Source: Williamsia deligens
GTDB taxonomy: Bacteria; Actinomycetota; Actinomycetes; Mycobacteriales; Mycobacteriaceae
NCBI RefSeq assembly: GCF_024171765.1
Contig: NZ_JAMTCI010000001.1
Location: 744,001-808,000, forward strand
Direction of reading: 5' to 3'
DNA length: 64,000 nt
Below are positions 27,699-38,479 of the stretch, piece by piece. The notes beneath the pieces are model-generated. The model did not search any database. It had not been told where the DNA came from and was given only the letters and a program-made list of their open reading frames with translations. Positions within the stretch are counted from its first letter, which is position 1, and every line of letters starts with the position of its first letter. The position numbers and the translations under genes are program-made.

Positions 27699-28858
27699 CA
27701 CCGGCCGCGATCGCGCTGCCCCGGCTGGTCCACATCGGCGCCGGGGCGCTCGACCGCCTCGGGTCCGTGATCGCGACCCTCGGCGTCCACCGGCCCGTGG
27801 TCGTCACCGATCGCTTCATGGTCGAGTCCGGCGTCGCGCAGCGGGTGATGGACCTGCTCGTCGCGGCCGGGACCACCCCCGCCCTGTTCGACGGCACCGT
27901 CCCCGACCCCACCACCGACTCGCTCGGCCCCGGCCTGGACGCCGTCCGGGCGGCGCATGCCGATGCCGTTGTCGGGCTCGGCGGCGGCAGCCCCATCGAC
28001 ACCGCCAAGGCGCTGTCGGTGCTGTACGCCAATGGCGGGACGATGACCGACTACCGCGCGCCCGGGCCCTACACGGGACCCGCGCTGCCGATCGTCGCGA
28101 TCCCGACCACCGCCGGGTCCGGCTCGGAGGCCACGCAGTTCACCGTCATCACCGACAGCGTGACCGACGAGAAGATGCTCTGCCCCGGCCTGTCGTTCCT
28201 GCCGGTGGCCACCATCGTCGACGTCGACCTCACCATGACGATGCCCGCGCGACTGTCCGCCGACACCGGCGTCGATGCACTCACCCATGCGATCGAGGCG
28301 TACGTGAGCCGCAAGGCCAACCCCGTCAGCGACGGACTCGCGGTGGCCGCGATGCGCACCATCGCGGGAGCGCTGCGGCGCGTGTACGCCGACGGCACCG
28401 ATCGCGACGCCCGGGCGGCGATGATGGTCGCCGCGACACAGGCGGGGATGGCCTTCTCGAACGCCTCGGTGGCACTCGTCCACGGGATGAGCCGGCCCAT
28501 CGGTGGTCATTTCCACGTCGCCCACGGCCTGTCGAACGCGATGCTGCTGCCCGCGGTGACGCGGTTCTCCGTCGACGCGGCGCTCGACCGCTACGCCGAC
28601 TGCGCCCGCGCGATGCGCATCGTCACCGACAGCGCCGACGATCGCACGGCCGCGTACGCCCTGGTCGACGAGCTGACGTGCCTGTGCGCCGACGTGGAGG
28701 TGCCGACACCGGCGACCCACGGGATCGACGCCGACGCCTGGGCGGCACGCCTGCCGGTGATGGCCGAGCAGGCCCTGGCGTCGGGCTCACCGGCGAACAA
28801 CCCCCGCGTCCCCGACGCGGACGAGATCGTCGCGCTGTACCAGCAGATCTATCGCTGA
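27695..28858 (+). CDS. Iron-containing alcohol dehydrogenase coupled to kstR
   Basis: A 387-residue group III metal-dependent alcohol dehydrogenase. NAD-binding GGGSP is at residues 96-100, and the metal ligands are Asp194, His198 (GVDALTHAIEAYVS), His263 and His277 (LVHGMSRPIGGHFHVAHG). Start is a GTG overlapping the kstR stop (GTGA), so it is translated with kstR. Candidate roles are oxidation or reduction of a side-chain alcohol or aldehyde, but the substrate is unknown; the family also includes maleylacetate reductases and 1,3-propanediol dehydrogenases. No KstR box lies between the two genes. Confidence 0.88.
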   Translation: MTPAAIALPRLVHIGAGALDRLGSVIATLGVHRPVVVTDRFMVESGVAQRVMDLLVAAGTTPALFDGTVPDPTTDSLGPGLDAVRAAHADAVVGLGGGSPIDTAKALSVLYANGGTMTDYRAPGPYTGPALPIVAIPTTAGSGSEATQFTVITDSVTDEKMLCPGLSFLPVATIVDVDLTMTMPARLSADTGVDALTHAIEAYVSRKANPVSDGLAVAAMRTIAGALRRVYADGTDRDARAAMMVAATQAGMAFSNASVALVHGMSRPIGGHFHVAHGLSNAMLLPAVTRFSVDAALDRYADCARAMRIVTDSADDRTAAYALVDELTCLCADVEVPTPATHGIDADAWAARLPVMAEQALASGSPANNPRVPDADEIVALYQQIYR

Positions 28859-28939
28859 CCCCGTCTGAGTAGAACCCCCCACGCCGGATGGGTGGCGACA
28901 CCGACGCCGTGGCCCGCCCGGCGTCCTACCGTTCGGGAC

Positions 28940-29338
28940 ATGACCTCGCCGTATCCGCAGCCGTACCCCCAGCCGTATCCGCAGTACGCGCCCGCGTCCC
29001 GCCCCATGTCGCGGACGAACACCGCCGACGTGATCGTCACCAGCCTGCTGATCGCCACCCATGTCGCGGTCGTCGGCGCATCCGCGTTCTTCAGCATGTT
29101 CTATGCGATGGCGAGCGACCCGTGCGGATCGGGCACAGCGTGCAACACCGGGAACATCGGGTGGGCCTACGCCGTGACCGACCTCGGGGGCATGGGCGTG
29201 CTCCTGGCCGCGTCGATCGTCGCCGTGGTCCTCATGGTCCGGCGTCGGATCGCGTTCTGGGTGCCGCTCGTCGGGATCGCGGTCCACGTCGGGCTGATGG
29301 CGCTGTCGTTCTCCCTGCTCGACAGCGTCGTCCCCTGA
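28940..29338 (+). CDS. Small three-span membrane protein with PYPQ-repeat N terminus
   Basis: A 132-residue protein. Residues 4-16 repeat PYPQ three times and PQ-rich residues continue to about 24. Three hydrophobic spans follow (about 31-53, 75-99 and 104-125), with a Cys pair in the first outside loop (DPCGSGTACNTGN) that could form a disulfide. No family is recognised beyond proline-rich actinobacterial membrane proteins. The ATG is chosen for the repeat start; an in-frame GTG 16 codons earlier is possible. The ribosome-binding site is weak. Confidence 0.6.
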   Translation: MTSPYPQPYPQPYPQYAPASRPMSRTNTADVIVTSLLIATHVAVVGASAFFSMFYAMASDPCGSGTACNTGNIGWAYAVTDLGGMGVLLAASIVAVVLMVRRRIAFWVPLVGIAVHVGLMALSFSLLDSVVP

Positions 29339-29402
29339 CCCGAAAATGCCGGGGATCCGCGGTCGGCGCATCATGGCTGCCATACCGATGAATGGGAGAC
29401 CC

Positions 29403-31181
29403 ATGGCCGAGCCGCTGTCCCGTCGAGACCTCGACTTCCTGCTGTACGAGTGGCTCGACGTCGTCGCGCTGACCGAGAGGGAGCGTTTCGCCGAGCACTC
29501 GAAGGACACCTTCGACGACGTGCTGTCCCTCAGCGCCGACATGGCCGAGCAGCTGTTCGCGCCGCACAACAAGAAGGCCGACCAGAACGAGCCGTACGTC
29601 GGCGAGGACGGCCGGGTGGTCCTCATCGACGAGGTCCACGAGGCCCTCGCCGAGTTCCGGAAGTCCGGACTCACCGCCGGCTCGTTCGACGAGGCCGTCG
29701 GCGGGCTGCAGCTGCCGAACGTCGTCAGCCGGGCCTCGCTCGCGTTCTTCCAGGCCGCGAACCCGTCGTCGTCGACGTACCCGTTCCTCACCGTCGGCAA
29801 CGCCAACCTGCTCATCGAGTACGGCACCGACGAGCAGATCGACACGTGGGTCAAGCCGATGGTGGACGGACGGTTCTACGGCACCATGTGCCTGTCGGAG
29901 CCGCAGGCGGGGTCCACCCTCGCCGACATCACCACCAAGGCCGTACCCGCCGACGACGGCAGCTGGCGGCTGACCGGCACCAAGATGTGGATCTCGGCCG
30001 GCGAGCACGAACTGAGCGAGAACATCGTCCACCTCGTGTTGGCGAAGACACCCGGCGCTCCCGCCGGCGTCAAGGGCATCTCGCTGTTCATCGCGCCCAA
30101 GTACCTGGCCGACGGCACCCGCAACGACATCGCCCTCGTGGGCCTGAACCACAAGATGGGCAACCGCGGCACCACCAACTGCCTGCTCAACTTCGGCGAC
30201 GGAACCCATTCGCCCGCACCGGAGAAGGGGGCGGTCGCCTACCTCGTCGGCGAGGAGCACCTCGGGCTCACCTACATGTTCCACATGATGAACGAGGCCC
30301 GGATCGGCGTCGGGTTCCTCGCGACCGCCATCGGCTACGCCGGGTACCAGGCCTCGCTGGAGTACGCGAAGGTCCGCACACAGGGACGTCCGCTGGACAA
30401 CAAGGACCCGTCGTCGCCGCCCGTGCCGATCATCGACCACGCCGACGTACGACGGATGCTCCTGGCGCAGAAGTCCTACGTCGAGGGTGCGCTGGCCCTG
30501 GGCCTGTACGCGTGCACCCTCGTCGACGAGGAGCAGACCTCGACGGGACAGTCCCGCGACGACGCGCACCTGCTCCTCGACGTGTTGACGCCCATCGTGA
30601 AGAGCTGGCCGTCGCAGTGGTGCCTCGAGGCCAACAGCCTCGCCATCCAGGTCCACGGCGGCTACGGCTACACCCGGGACTACGACGTCGAGCAGTTCTA
30701 CCGCGACAACCGGCTCAACCCGATCCACGAGGGCGCCCACGGCATCCACGGACTCGACCTGCTCGGCCGGAAGGTCGTGATCAACGGGGGCAAAGGTCTC
30801 GCACTGCTGGTGCAGACGATCACCGCCACCATCGACCGCGCCGTCGCGGCCGGTGGTGCCGCAGCCGAGCACGCCGCCGCGCTGAGGACCGCCGTCGACC
30901 GCCTCGCCGCGGTCACCGCGGCGGTGTGGTCGACCGGGGACCCGACCGTCGCGCTCGCGAACGCCACGGTGTACCTCGAGGCCGCGGGGCATGTCGTGAT
31001 CAGCTGGATCTGGCTGGAGCAGCTCCTCGCGGTCGGCGAGAAGCAGGGCGACTTCTACGACGGGAAACGTGCTGCCGCGCAGTACTTCTTCCGCTACGAG
31101 TTGCCGAAGACAGGCGCCCAGTTCGATCTGCTGGAGTCCCTGGACCGCACCACGGTCGACCTCGATCCCGCCTGGCTGTAG
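29403..31181 (+). CDS. Acyl-CoA dehydrogenase, FadE5/DmdC-like
   Basis: A 592-residue member of the large acyl-CoA dehydrogenase group (FadE5, DmdC) that has an extra C-terminal domain. The active region includes GTMCLSEPQAGSTLADITTKA, LTGTKMWISAGEHELSENIVH and, near residue 420, VHGGYGYTRDYDVEQFYRDN. The final 150 residues are the C-terminal domain typical of the group. FadE5 itself handles a range of straight-chain acyl-CoAs. The ATG at 29403 follows GGGAG by four bases; upstream in-frame ATGs lack a site. There is no KstR box, so a steroid role is not implied. Confidence 0.85.
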   Translation: MAEPLSRRDLDFLLYEWLDVVALTERERFAEHSKDTFDDVLSLSADMAEQLFAPHNKKADQNEPYVGEDGRVVLIDEVHEALAEFRKSGLTAGSFDEAVGGLQLPNVVSRASLAFFQAANPSSSTYPFLTVGNANLLIEYGTDEQIDTWVKPMVDGRFYGTMCLSEPQAGSTLADITTKAVPADDGSWRLTGTKMWISAGEHELSENIVHLVLAKTPGAPAGVKGISLFIAPKYLADGTRNDIALVGLNHKMGNRGTTNCLLNFGDGTHSPAPEKGAVAYLVGEEHLGLTYMFHMMNEARIGVGFLATAIGYAGYQASLEYAKVRTQGRPLDNKDPSSPPVPIIDHADVRRMLLAQKSYVEGALALGLYACTLVDEEQTSTGQSRDDAHLLLDVLTPIVKSWPSQWCLEANSLAIQVHGGYGYTRDYDVEQFYRDNRLNPIHEGAHGIHGLDLLGRKVVINGGKGLALLVQTITATIDRAVAAGGAAAEHAAALRTAVDRLAAVTAAVWSTGDPTVALANATVYLEAAGHVVISWIWLEQLLAVGEKQGDFYDGKRAAAQYFFRYELPKTGAQFDLLESLDRTTVDLDPAWL

Positions 31182-31203
31182 GTCGACCGCCGCGGCCCGC
31201 GGT

Positions 31204-31542
31204 CTACTTCAGCGGGTCGTTGCCCCAGTTCATCAGGGAATAGCGCCACTTGGTGTCGGTCACGTCGCCCTTCGGCTCCTGCGCGCGATGGCGGTGCACG
31301 TAGCCGACGACCTTGCGCATGTGGGCGGCGTCGTCGTCGGTGAGGTCGGACTTGTTCGTCCGGAGTATCTCCACGATGCGTCGGCCCGACTCGTGCCCGG
31401 TCGACTCGCCGCCGTCCTTCGACTGGCCGACGGACCGCGACTCGTCGGTCTGCAGGAACTCCTCGAGTTCCTTCGCGGTCATGTTCACGGCGTCCTGCCA
31501 GTCGTCCCAGACCTCGGCCACAGCGTCGTTCGTCACGCTCAC
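31204..31542 (-). CDS. DUF3140 protein
   Basis: A 112-residue protein of the DUF3140 family, known from actinobacteria and some proteobacteria. Diagnostic residues are VWDDWQDAVNMTAKELEEFL, TDESRSVGQSKDGGESTGHE with GRRIVEIL next, and KWRYSLMNWGNDPLK at the C terminus. It is strongly charged and probably helical. No function is known for the family. It lies downstream of a strong terminator and so has its own promoter in the short gap at 31543-31552 or within the terminator region. Confidence 0.88.
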   Translation of the reverse strand: MSVTNDAVAEVWDDWQDAVNMTAKELEEFLQTDESRSVGQSKDGGESTGHESGRRIVEILRTNKSDLTDDDAAHMRKVVGYVHRHRAQEPKGDVTDTKWRYSLMNWGNDPLK

Positions 31543-31552
31543 TCCTCAGACA

Positions 31553-31586
31553 CGAAGGGACGCAGCCGTGCGGCTGCGTCCCTTCG
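31553..31586 (-). terminator. Strong 16-bp-stem terminator
   Basis: The arms CGAAGGGACGCAGCCG and CGGCTGCGTCCCTTCG pair perfectly around TG. It lies 62 bp downstream of the stop of the leftward gene at 31648 and just before the DUF3140 start. Its stem is nearly the same as that at 35557-35591. Confidence 0.88.
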
Positions 31587-31647
31587 GATAACCATGTCGC
31601 CGGGGGCTCATTCCCCGATGGGCATCACTCGACCGACGACGGAGTCA

Positions 31648-32607
31648 TCACTCGACGCCCACGATGTCCTTCGCGATGGACGCGAGCTGCGTCTGTGCGG
31701 CGGAGACGACGCCCTGGCGGTTCTTGTGCGCCTCCTCGTAGTCGACCACGAGGCGGACGTCGGACGGCTTGTCGAGGTCCTTGATGGCGGACACCGCCGA
31801 CGCCACGGTCAGGTCGTCGTAGTCCGCGATCGGCAGGTCCTGCGCCGACAGCGTGCCGGTCACGGCGCGGGCGCTGTGGATGGTCTCGGCGATGCCGGTC
31901 GCACCGGTCTCGCGGGCGGCCTCCTCGGCGGCCTCGAGCGCCGCGTCACGGCCTGCGGTGAGGGTGACGGCGACGGTCTCGGTGGTCTCCTTCGCCGCCG
32001 AACGCAGCCCGCTGACGCGCTGCGGCAGCTTCGTGACGCTGTCGATGACCCGATCGGCGCCGCGGGCGACGACCGTGCCCGGCAGCGTGACCGCGGTGGT
32101 CAGCAGGCCGGTGGCGAACTGCGAGGGGGTACGGCGCAGGGCTACGGGGCCACCGATGGCCTCCTCGGCGAGGACGGTGGTGAGCCAGTCGACGGTCGCC
32201 GTGTGCGCGGTGATCAACGTGTCGGCGAGGTCGACGACATCCCCGAGATCGTGTGCCGTGGCCAGGGCCTTGAGGTACTTCGACCGGCCGAGCAGTTGGT
32301 ACTCGAGCTGGAGGTCACCGAGGAGCGTCTCGTCGAGGGGCTGTGCCTGCTCGAGCAGGGTCTTGCCCGCGGCGATGCCGCGGCCGATGAGCGGGCGGAT
32401 GATCTCCGGCAGCCCGCCCAGATCCCGCAGCGCCTTCTCGATGGCGAGCGCGCGGACGCGACCGTTCTCCGCGTTCTGGGTGAGCTCGTCGACGACGGCG
32501 TCGGTGCGGGCCTGCAGGACGCGCGTCTGCGCGATCTGGATCTCCGTGTGGGTGAGCGTGAGCAGAACACTCAGCTGCGAGCGAACCGGCGTGGTGGATG
32601 CGGCCAT
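31648..32607 (-). CDS. Conserved helical actinobacterial protein (possible ferritin-like region)
   Basis: A 319-residue protein, predicted almost wholly alpha-helical. The N-terminal half (SVLLTLTHTEIQIAQTRVLQ, then LLEQAQPLDETLLGDLQLEYQ-type helices) looks like a four-helix bundle of ferritin-like type, but I cannot see a full EXXH metal site. The C terminus carries the strongly patterned IADYDDLTVASAVSAIKDL and DVRLVVDYEEAHKNRQGVVS, which I associate with mycobacterial proteins of unknown role that carry small lipid/stress-linked helical domains. An AGGAGG sits 7 bases before the ATG at 32607. Single-gene unit with the terminator below it. Confidence 0.65.
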   Translation of the reverse strand: MAASTTPVRSQLSVLLTLTHTEIQIAQTRVLQARTDAVVDELTQNAENGRVRALAIEKALRDLGGLPEIIRPLIGRGIAAGKTLLEQAQPLDETLLGDLQLEYQLLGRSKYLKALATAHDLGDVVDLADTLITAHTATVDWLTTVLAEEAIGGPVALRRTPSQFATGLLTTAVTLPGTVVARGADRVIDSVTKLPQRVSGLRSAAKETTETVAVTLTAGRDAALEAAEEAARETGATGIAETIHSARAVTGTLSAQDLPIADYDDLTVASAVSAIKDLDKPSDVRLVVDYEEAHKNRQGVVSAAQTQLASIAKDIVGVE

Positions 32608-32758
32608 GATCGGACCTCCTGGATGTCGGTTGACGTGCTTCTCAACGGTGGAGTCGACCGTGCGCCTCCGATCTACACGCAACCGTGGCGAAGGTCACGA
32701 TGACAGCGGCACACAGGCCACAGCGGCCACAGGAGGCTCGGTGCGCTGCGCGCGGGGC

Positions 32759-33736
32759 TCAGCGCGCTGCGCGCAGGGTGCTCACCATCCGATCGCCGTC
32801 GGAGGGAACGACCGCGCCGGGGACGCCCTGGGGCAGGGAGATGACGAAGAGGACCGTGCCGGGCTGTCCGGGCACGGTCGTCGCGACCATGCTGTGCAGC
32901 GCCGTGGTCCCCTGGCAGGCCGACGGTTCGATCCCGGAGACGGCGGCGACCATCTGCACCGCAGGTCGCCCGCTGACCGAGAACCGCCGCATCTCGCTCA
33001 GCTTGACCCGGGGCACGGTGCCCGAGTCCGACGTGTAGATGTCGGTGACGAGCGCGGCCTCGTCCCGCAGCGCGGTGTCGATGTCGCCGGTGCTCGCGGC
33101 CCCGGGCAACCCTGCGACCGCGAGGGAGCTCTTCGGGCATCGCGGCGACTCGAGCGAGGACGCACCGCTCATCGTCCGGATGGGGCAGTACCCGAACGGA
33201 CCGTCGTCACACTTCTTCTCCCAGCCCACCAGTGAGCTGCAGCTCGCGACGGTCCACGTCGACGGGACGTCGTAGGCCAGTCCGCGTTTCCCGGCCACCG
33301 TCTTCCACCCGGCCGGTGTGGTCGACGCCGCTGTGGCCGGCGGGCAGGTGTCCTCGGCATCGGCCGACGACGACGGCGCGTCCGTCGCGGTGGACGACGG
33401 CGCGGAGGTCGTCGAACTCGCCGCGGTGGTCGTGCTCGAGTCGTCGGAGTCGCGCAGGACGACGACTCCGAGGACCACGACGACGACCACGAGAGCGAGG
33501 ACGACGCCGACCACGATGGCGACCGTCCGGCCGCTGCCACCCCCACCGGGCGGCTTCCCGGGCGGTCCTCCGGGGCCCCAGGGCGGCGGACCGGGTGGTG
33601 GTCCCCACCCGGGAGGTGGACCCTGCGGCGGGATCGGCGGCCCCCACCCGGGTGGCGGTCCCTGGGGTGGCGGTCCCTGGGGCGGCGGTCCCTGGGGCGG
33701 AACCCACCCCGGTGGCGGTCCGTACGGCGATCCCAT
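32759..33736 (-). CDS. Proline-rich single-span membrane protein with extracytoplasmic domain
   Basis: A 325-residue protein. Residues 1-66 are a low-complexity GPPP/PQGPP/GWGPP cytoplasmic tail. A hydrophobic span follows at about 70-94 (VAIVVGVVLALVVVVVVLG), then a Thr/Ser/Ala-rich linker, and a folded outer domain at about 130-325 with six cysteines that could form disulfides. The architecture resembles many mycobacterial surface or septum-associated proteins. No enzymatic motif is seen. The proline repeats are reflected in the GGCGGTCCCTGGGG-type DNA repeats at about 33545-33720. Confidence 0.75.
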   Translation of the reverse strand: MGSPYGPPPGWVPPQGPPPQGPPPQGPPPGWGPPIPPQGPPPGWGPPPGPPPWGPGGPPGKPPGGGGSGRTVAIVVGVVLALVVVVVVLGVVVLRDSDDSSTTTAASSTTSAPSSTATDAPSSSADAEDTCPPATAASTTPAGWKTVAGKRGLAYDVPSTWTVASCSSLVGWEKKCDDGPFGYCPIRTMSGASSLESPRCPKSSLAVAGLPGAASTGDIDTALRDEAALVTDIYTSDSGTVPRVKLSEMRRFSVSGRPAVQMVAAVSGIEPSACQGTTALHSMVATTVPGQPGTVLFVISLPQGVPGAVVPSDGDRMVSTLRAAR

Positions 33737-33806
33737 CTCCGGCCTCCCTGCGTCGTCTCGCGCAGGAAGGTATCAGCCGCCGGTCAGGCGTACGACCGCG
33801 AGAGCC

Positions 33807-35000
33807 TCACCGCGCCAGGGCGGGGTCGGCGTCGACGCGGTAGTCCGTCACCCACGACTGCGACCGGTCGGTGACGACGTAGCGGAACACCACCCGCATG
33901 ATCGCCTCCGAGATCACCCGCTGCACCGCTCCTGGGGTCTTCGCCGACGACGATCGCGCACCCATCGCGACGATCTTCTCGACGCGTCGACGCCGGGCGG
34001 TCTCGAAAGCGGCGAACGCCGTCGCGGGGTCGTCGGTGTGACGCGCCAGCAGATCACCCATGACCACGGCGTCCTCCAGCGCCATCGACGCGCCCTGGCC
34101 CGAGCTCGGCGCGGGCGCATGGACGGCGTCACCGATGAGGCCGAGGCGGCCCCGGTACCAGTGCGGGACGGAGGGCAGGTCATGGGTGTTGTCGCCGGCG
34201 AGGTCCAACCGTCCCGCCGCGATGAGAGCGGCGAAGGGGCTGTCGTCCACCGCAGCGAGGTCGGTCAGATGCGAGCGCCAGTCGTCGGCCGTCGTGGCGG
34301 CACGCTCGTGGTCCGAGACGGCCTCGCGGGGCTCGTTGACGAACCAGACGACACGGCCGTCGGCCACCGGCAGGGCGCCGAAGAAGGCGCGCCGTCCGAA
34401 CACGAAGGTCCAGACGCCCGGGGCGAGACCGTGATCGGTCCCCGCCGCGGTGATCCCGCCGAAGTTGACGAGGCCGAGATACCGGCCCGTCGGGGCACTC
34501 GTGTCGATCGCCCGCCGCACCGCGGATCGGATCCCGTCCGCCCCGATGACGACGTCGGCGGAGCGGGTCGTCCCGTCCTCACAGGTGACCGTGGCGATGT
34601 CGGAGTCCGTCGACGCCGAGGTCACCCGGACGCCCTTGACCACCTCGGCGCCGCGATGCCGTGCCAGGTTGAGCAGTGCGGCCGCGAGATCGGGGCGGCG
34701 GAAGGACAGGGCGGTGGTCCCGTCGGCGAGCGGTGCACCCGCCCCGATCATCCCGAGCCGTCGGCCCGTCGCACCGAGGACGAGATTCCCACCGGTCGGC
34801 GACCCCAGCGCGCGGACGTCGTCGAGGGCGCCCACCGCGGCCAACGCCGACAGCCCGTTGGGCGTCACCGTGAACCAGGACCCCTGGTCCCGCCGCCCGA
34901 CCGCGGACCGTTCCAGCACGGTCACATCGACCCCGCGGTCCCGCAGTGCCATCGCGAGCACCGGCCCCCCGATCCCTCCCCCCACCACGAGTGCGCGCAT
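33807..35000 (-). CDS. FAD-dependent aromatic-type monooxygenase
   Basis: A 397-residue single-component flavoprotein monooxygenase of the PHBH fold. It has GGGIGGPVLAMALRDRGVDV at residues 6-25 for FAD, the VIGADGIRSAVR DG motif near 155, and GLIGDAVHAPAPSSGQGASM near 283. Substrate unknown; homologues hydroxylate aromatic or antibiotic compounds. It is divergent from the MarR gene with an AT-rich 29-bp palindrome between, so the MarR protein probably represses it. Start ATG at 35000 is chosen because MRALVVGGGIGG puts the FAD motif at the usual distance. Confidence 0.85.
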   Translation of the reverse strand: MRALVVGGGIGGPVLAMALRDRGVDVTVLERSAVGRRDQGSWFTVTPNGLSALAAVGALDDVRALGSPTGGNLVLGATGRRLGMIGAGAPLADGTTALSFRRPDLAAALLNLARHRGAEVVKGVRVTSASTDSDIATVTCEDGTTRSADVVIGADGIRSAVRRAIDTSAPTGRYLGLVNFGGITAAGTDHGLAPGVWTFVFGRRAFFGALPVADGRVVWFVNEPREAVSDHERAATTADDWRSHLTDLAAVDDSPFAALIAAGRLDLAGDNTHDLPSVPHWYRGRLGLIGDAVHAPAPSSGQGASMALEDAVVMGDLLARHTDDPATAFAAFETARRRRVEKIVAMGARSSSAKTPGAVQRVISEAIMRVVFRYVVTDRSQSWVTDYRVDADPALAR

Positions 35001-35030
35001 GCCACAATCCCTTCTACGAGAGTCGTACGA

Positions 35031-35059
35031 TTCGATTTTCGAATGATTCGAATATCGAA
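35031..35059. promoter_or_regulatory. MarR operator, AT-rich 29-bp palindrome
   Basis: The arms TTCGATTTTCGAAT and ATTCGAATATCGAA flank one central G and pair at all but one position. The site lies 8 bp before the MarR start and 30 bp upstream of the monooxygenase, as expected for a MarR site controlling both genes. The AT-rich stretch stands out against the GC-rich surroundings. Confidence 0.75.
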
Positions 35060-35067
35060 AGGTAAGC

Positions 35068-35532
35068 ATGCCAGGCCGTTCCCGTCAACAGGCCATCGCC
35101 GACGTGGGCACGGCGATGCAGCACTACCAGCGCAGCGTGCAGGCCTTCGACGACGCCGTCGGCCGCAGACTCGGCGTCGGACCGGCGGACCAACGCTGCC
35201 TCGACTGGCTGTCCGAGGGGCCCCTGACGGCCAAGGAACTCGCTGTCGCCACCGGCCTCCGGCCGGCGGCCACCACGGCGCTCATCGACCGCCTGGAGGC
35301 GAAGGGGTTCGTCCGCCGGACGCCGTCACCGGACGATCGGCGGCGCGTCCTCGTCGAGATGACCGAGGAGGGCCACGAGCGCGTCTGGGAGGCCTATGGG
35401 CCGATGGTCACCGAGGGGCAACGCCTCTTCGACGGGCACACCGTCGCGCAGTTGGACGCCCTGACCGACCTGCTCGAGCGCATGACGGCCCTCACCGAGA
35501 CCCACCGCGACCGGGTCACCGGGTCGGACTGA
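35068..35532 (+). CDS. MarR-family regulator
   Basis: A 154-residue winged-helix regulator. The core LTAKELAVATGLRPAATTAL, then IDRLEAKGFVRR and the wing SPDDRRRVLVEMTEEG are standard MarR. It likely represses the divergent FAD monooxygenase and itself through the palindrome just upstream; a phenolic or aromatic ligand would be usual for the family. The gene ends at the bidirectional terminator shared with clpC. Confidence 0.88.
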   Translation: MPGRSRQQAIADVGTAMQHYQRSVQAFDDAVGRRLGVGPADQRCLDWLSEGPLTAKELAVATGLRPAATTALIDRLEAKGFVRRTPSPDDRRRVLVEMTEEGHERVWEAYGPMVTEGQRLFDGHTVAQLDALTDLLERMTALTETHRDRVTGSD

Positions 35533-35556
35533 TCGGCGGACCCACCCCGGACATGA

Positions 35557-35591
35557 CGAAGGGGCGCAACCGTGACGGTTGCGCCCCTTCG
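35557..35591. terminator. Bidirectional 16-bp-stem terminator between marR and clpC
   Basis: The arms CGAAGGGGCGCAACCG and CGGTTGCGCCCCTTCG pair perfectly around TGA, followed by TTGTT on the plus strand. It is 24 bp after the MarR stop and 48 bp after the clpC stop. Confidence 0.9.
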
Positions 35592-35639
35592 TTGTTCAGC
35601 GGGTCAGGAGCCGGCCCTGACCTATTCGGCGGCCCTGGG

Positions 35640-38168
<2,529 letters not shown>

Positions 38169-38479
38169 TGTTCTCCCTTACGACGTGGTAGCCCCTCGAC
38201 GCGGACGCCGGGGAAGCTGTGTGGCACTCGATCACCGGAGACCCCGTGTGGGTACACGTCACCTGCGTCGATGCCCTGCGTCCACTGTAGTGGCCGCGAT
38301 CGGACGGCACCGGTGTTGCGTCACCGTCCATCCGGTGCGAACCCGGACACCTGCGACAACAGTGCAGGTGAGCGGTCCGATACCACGGTGAATACGCCGT
38401 CAGCGAACGGCACCGGGACACGCTGACACCGCCGCGGACAGCGGATTGCCAGCATCGGGTCGTATCGTCAGGACCCGCG
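38169..38479. other. Intergenic region upstream of clpC, 311 bp
   Basis: This divergent gap separates clpC (leftward) from the acyltransferase gene (rightward). It must hold the clpC promoter, but I cannot fix -10/-35 elements or a clear ClgR or CtsR-type palindrome by eye. No ORF with a ribosome-binding site and no strong hairpin is seen. Confidence 0.5.

Noticed and set aside
33545-33720. Tandem GGCGGTCCCTGGGG-like repeats, considered as a CRISPR or DNA repeat element
   Set aside because: They encode the Pro/Gly-rich head of the membrane protein and have no spacers of constant length.
38169-38479. A ClgR or CtsR-type operator in the clpC promoter
   Set aside because: No convincing palindrome of the known type could be seen by eye.
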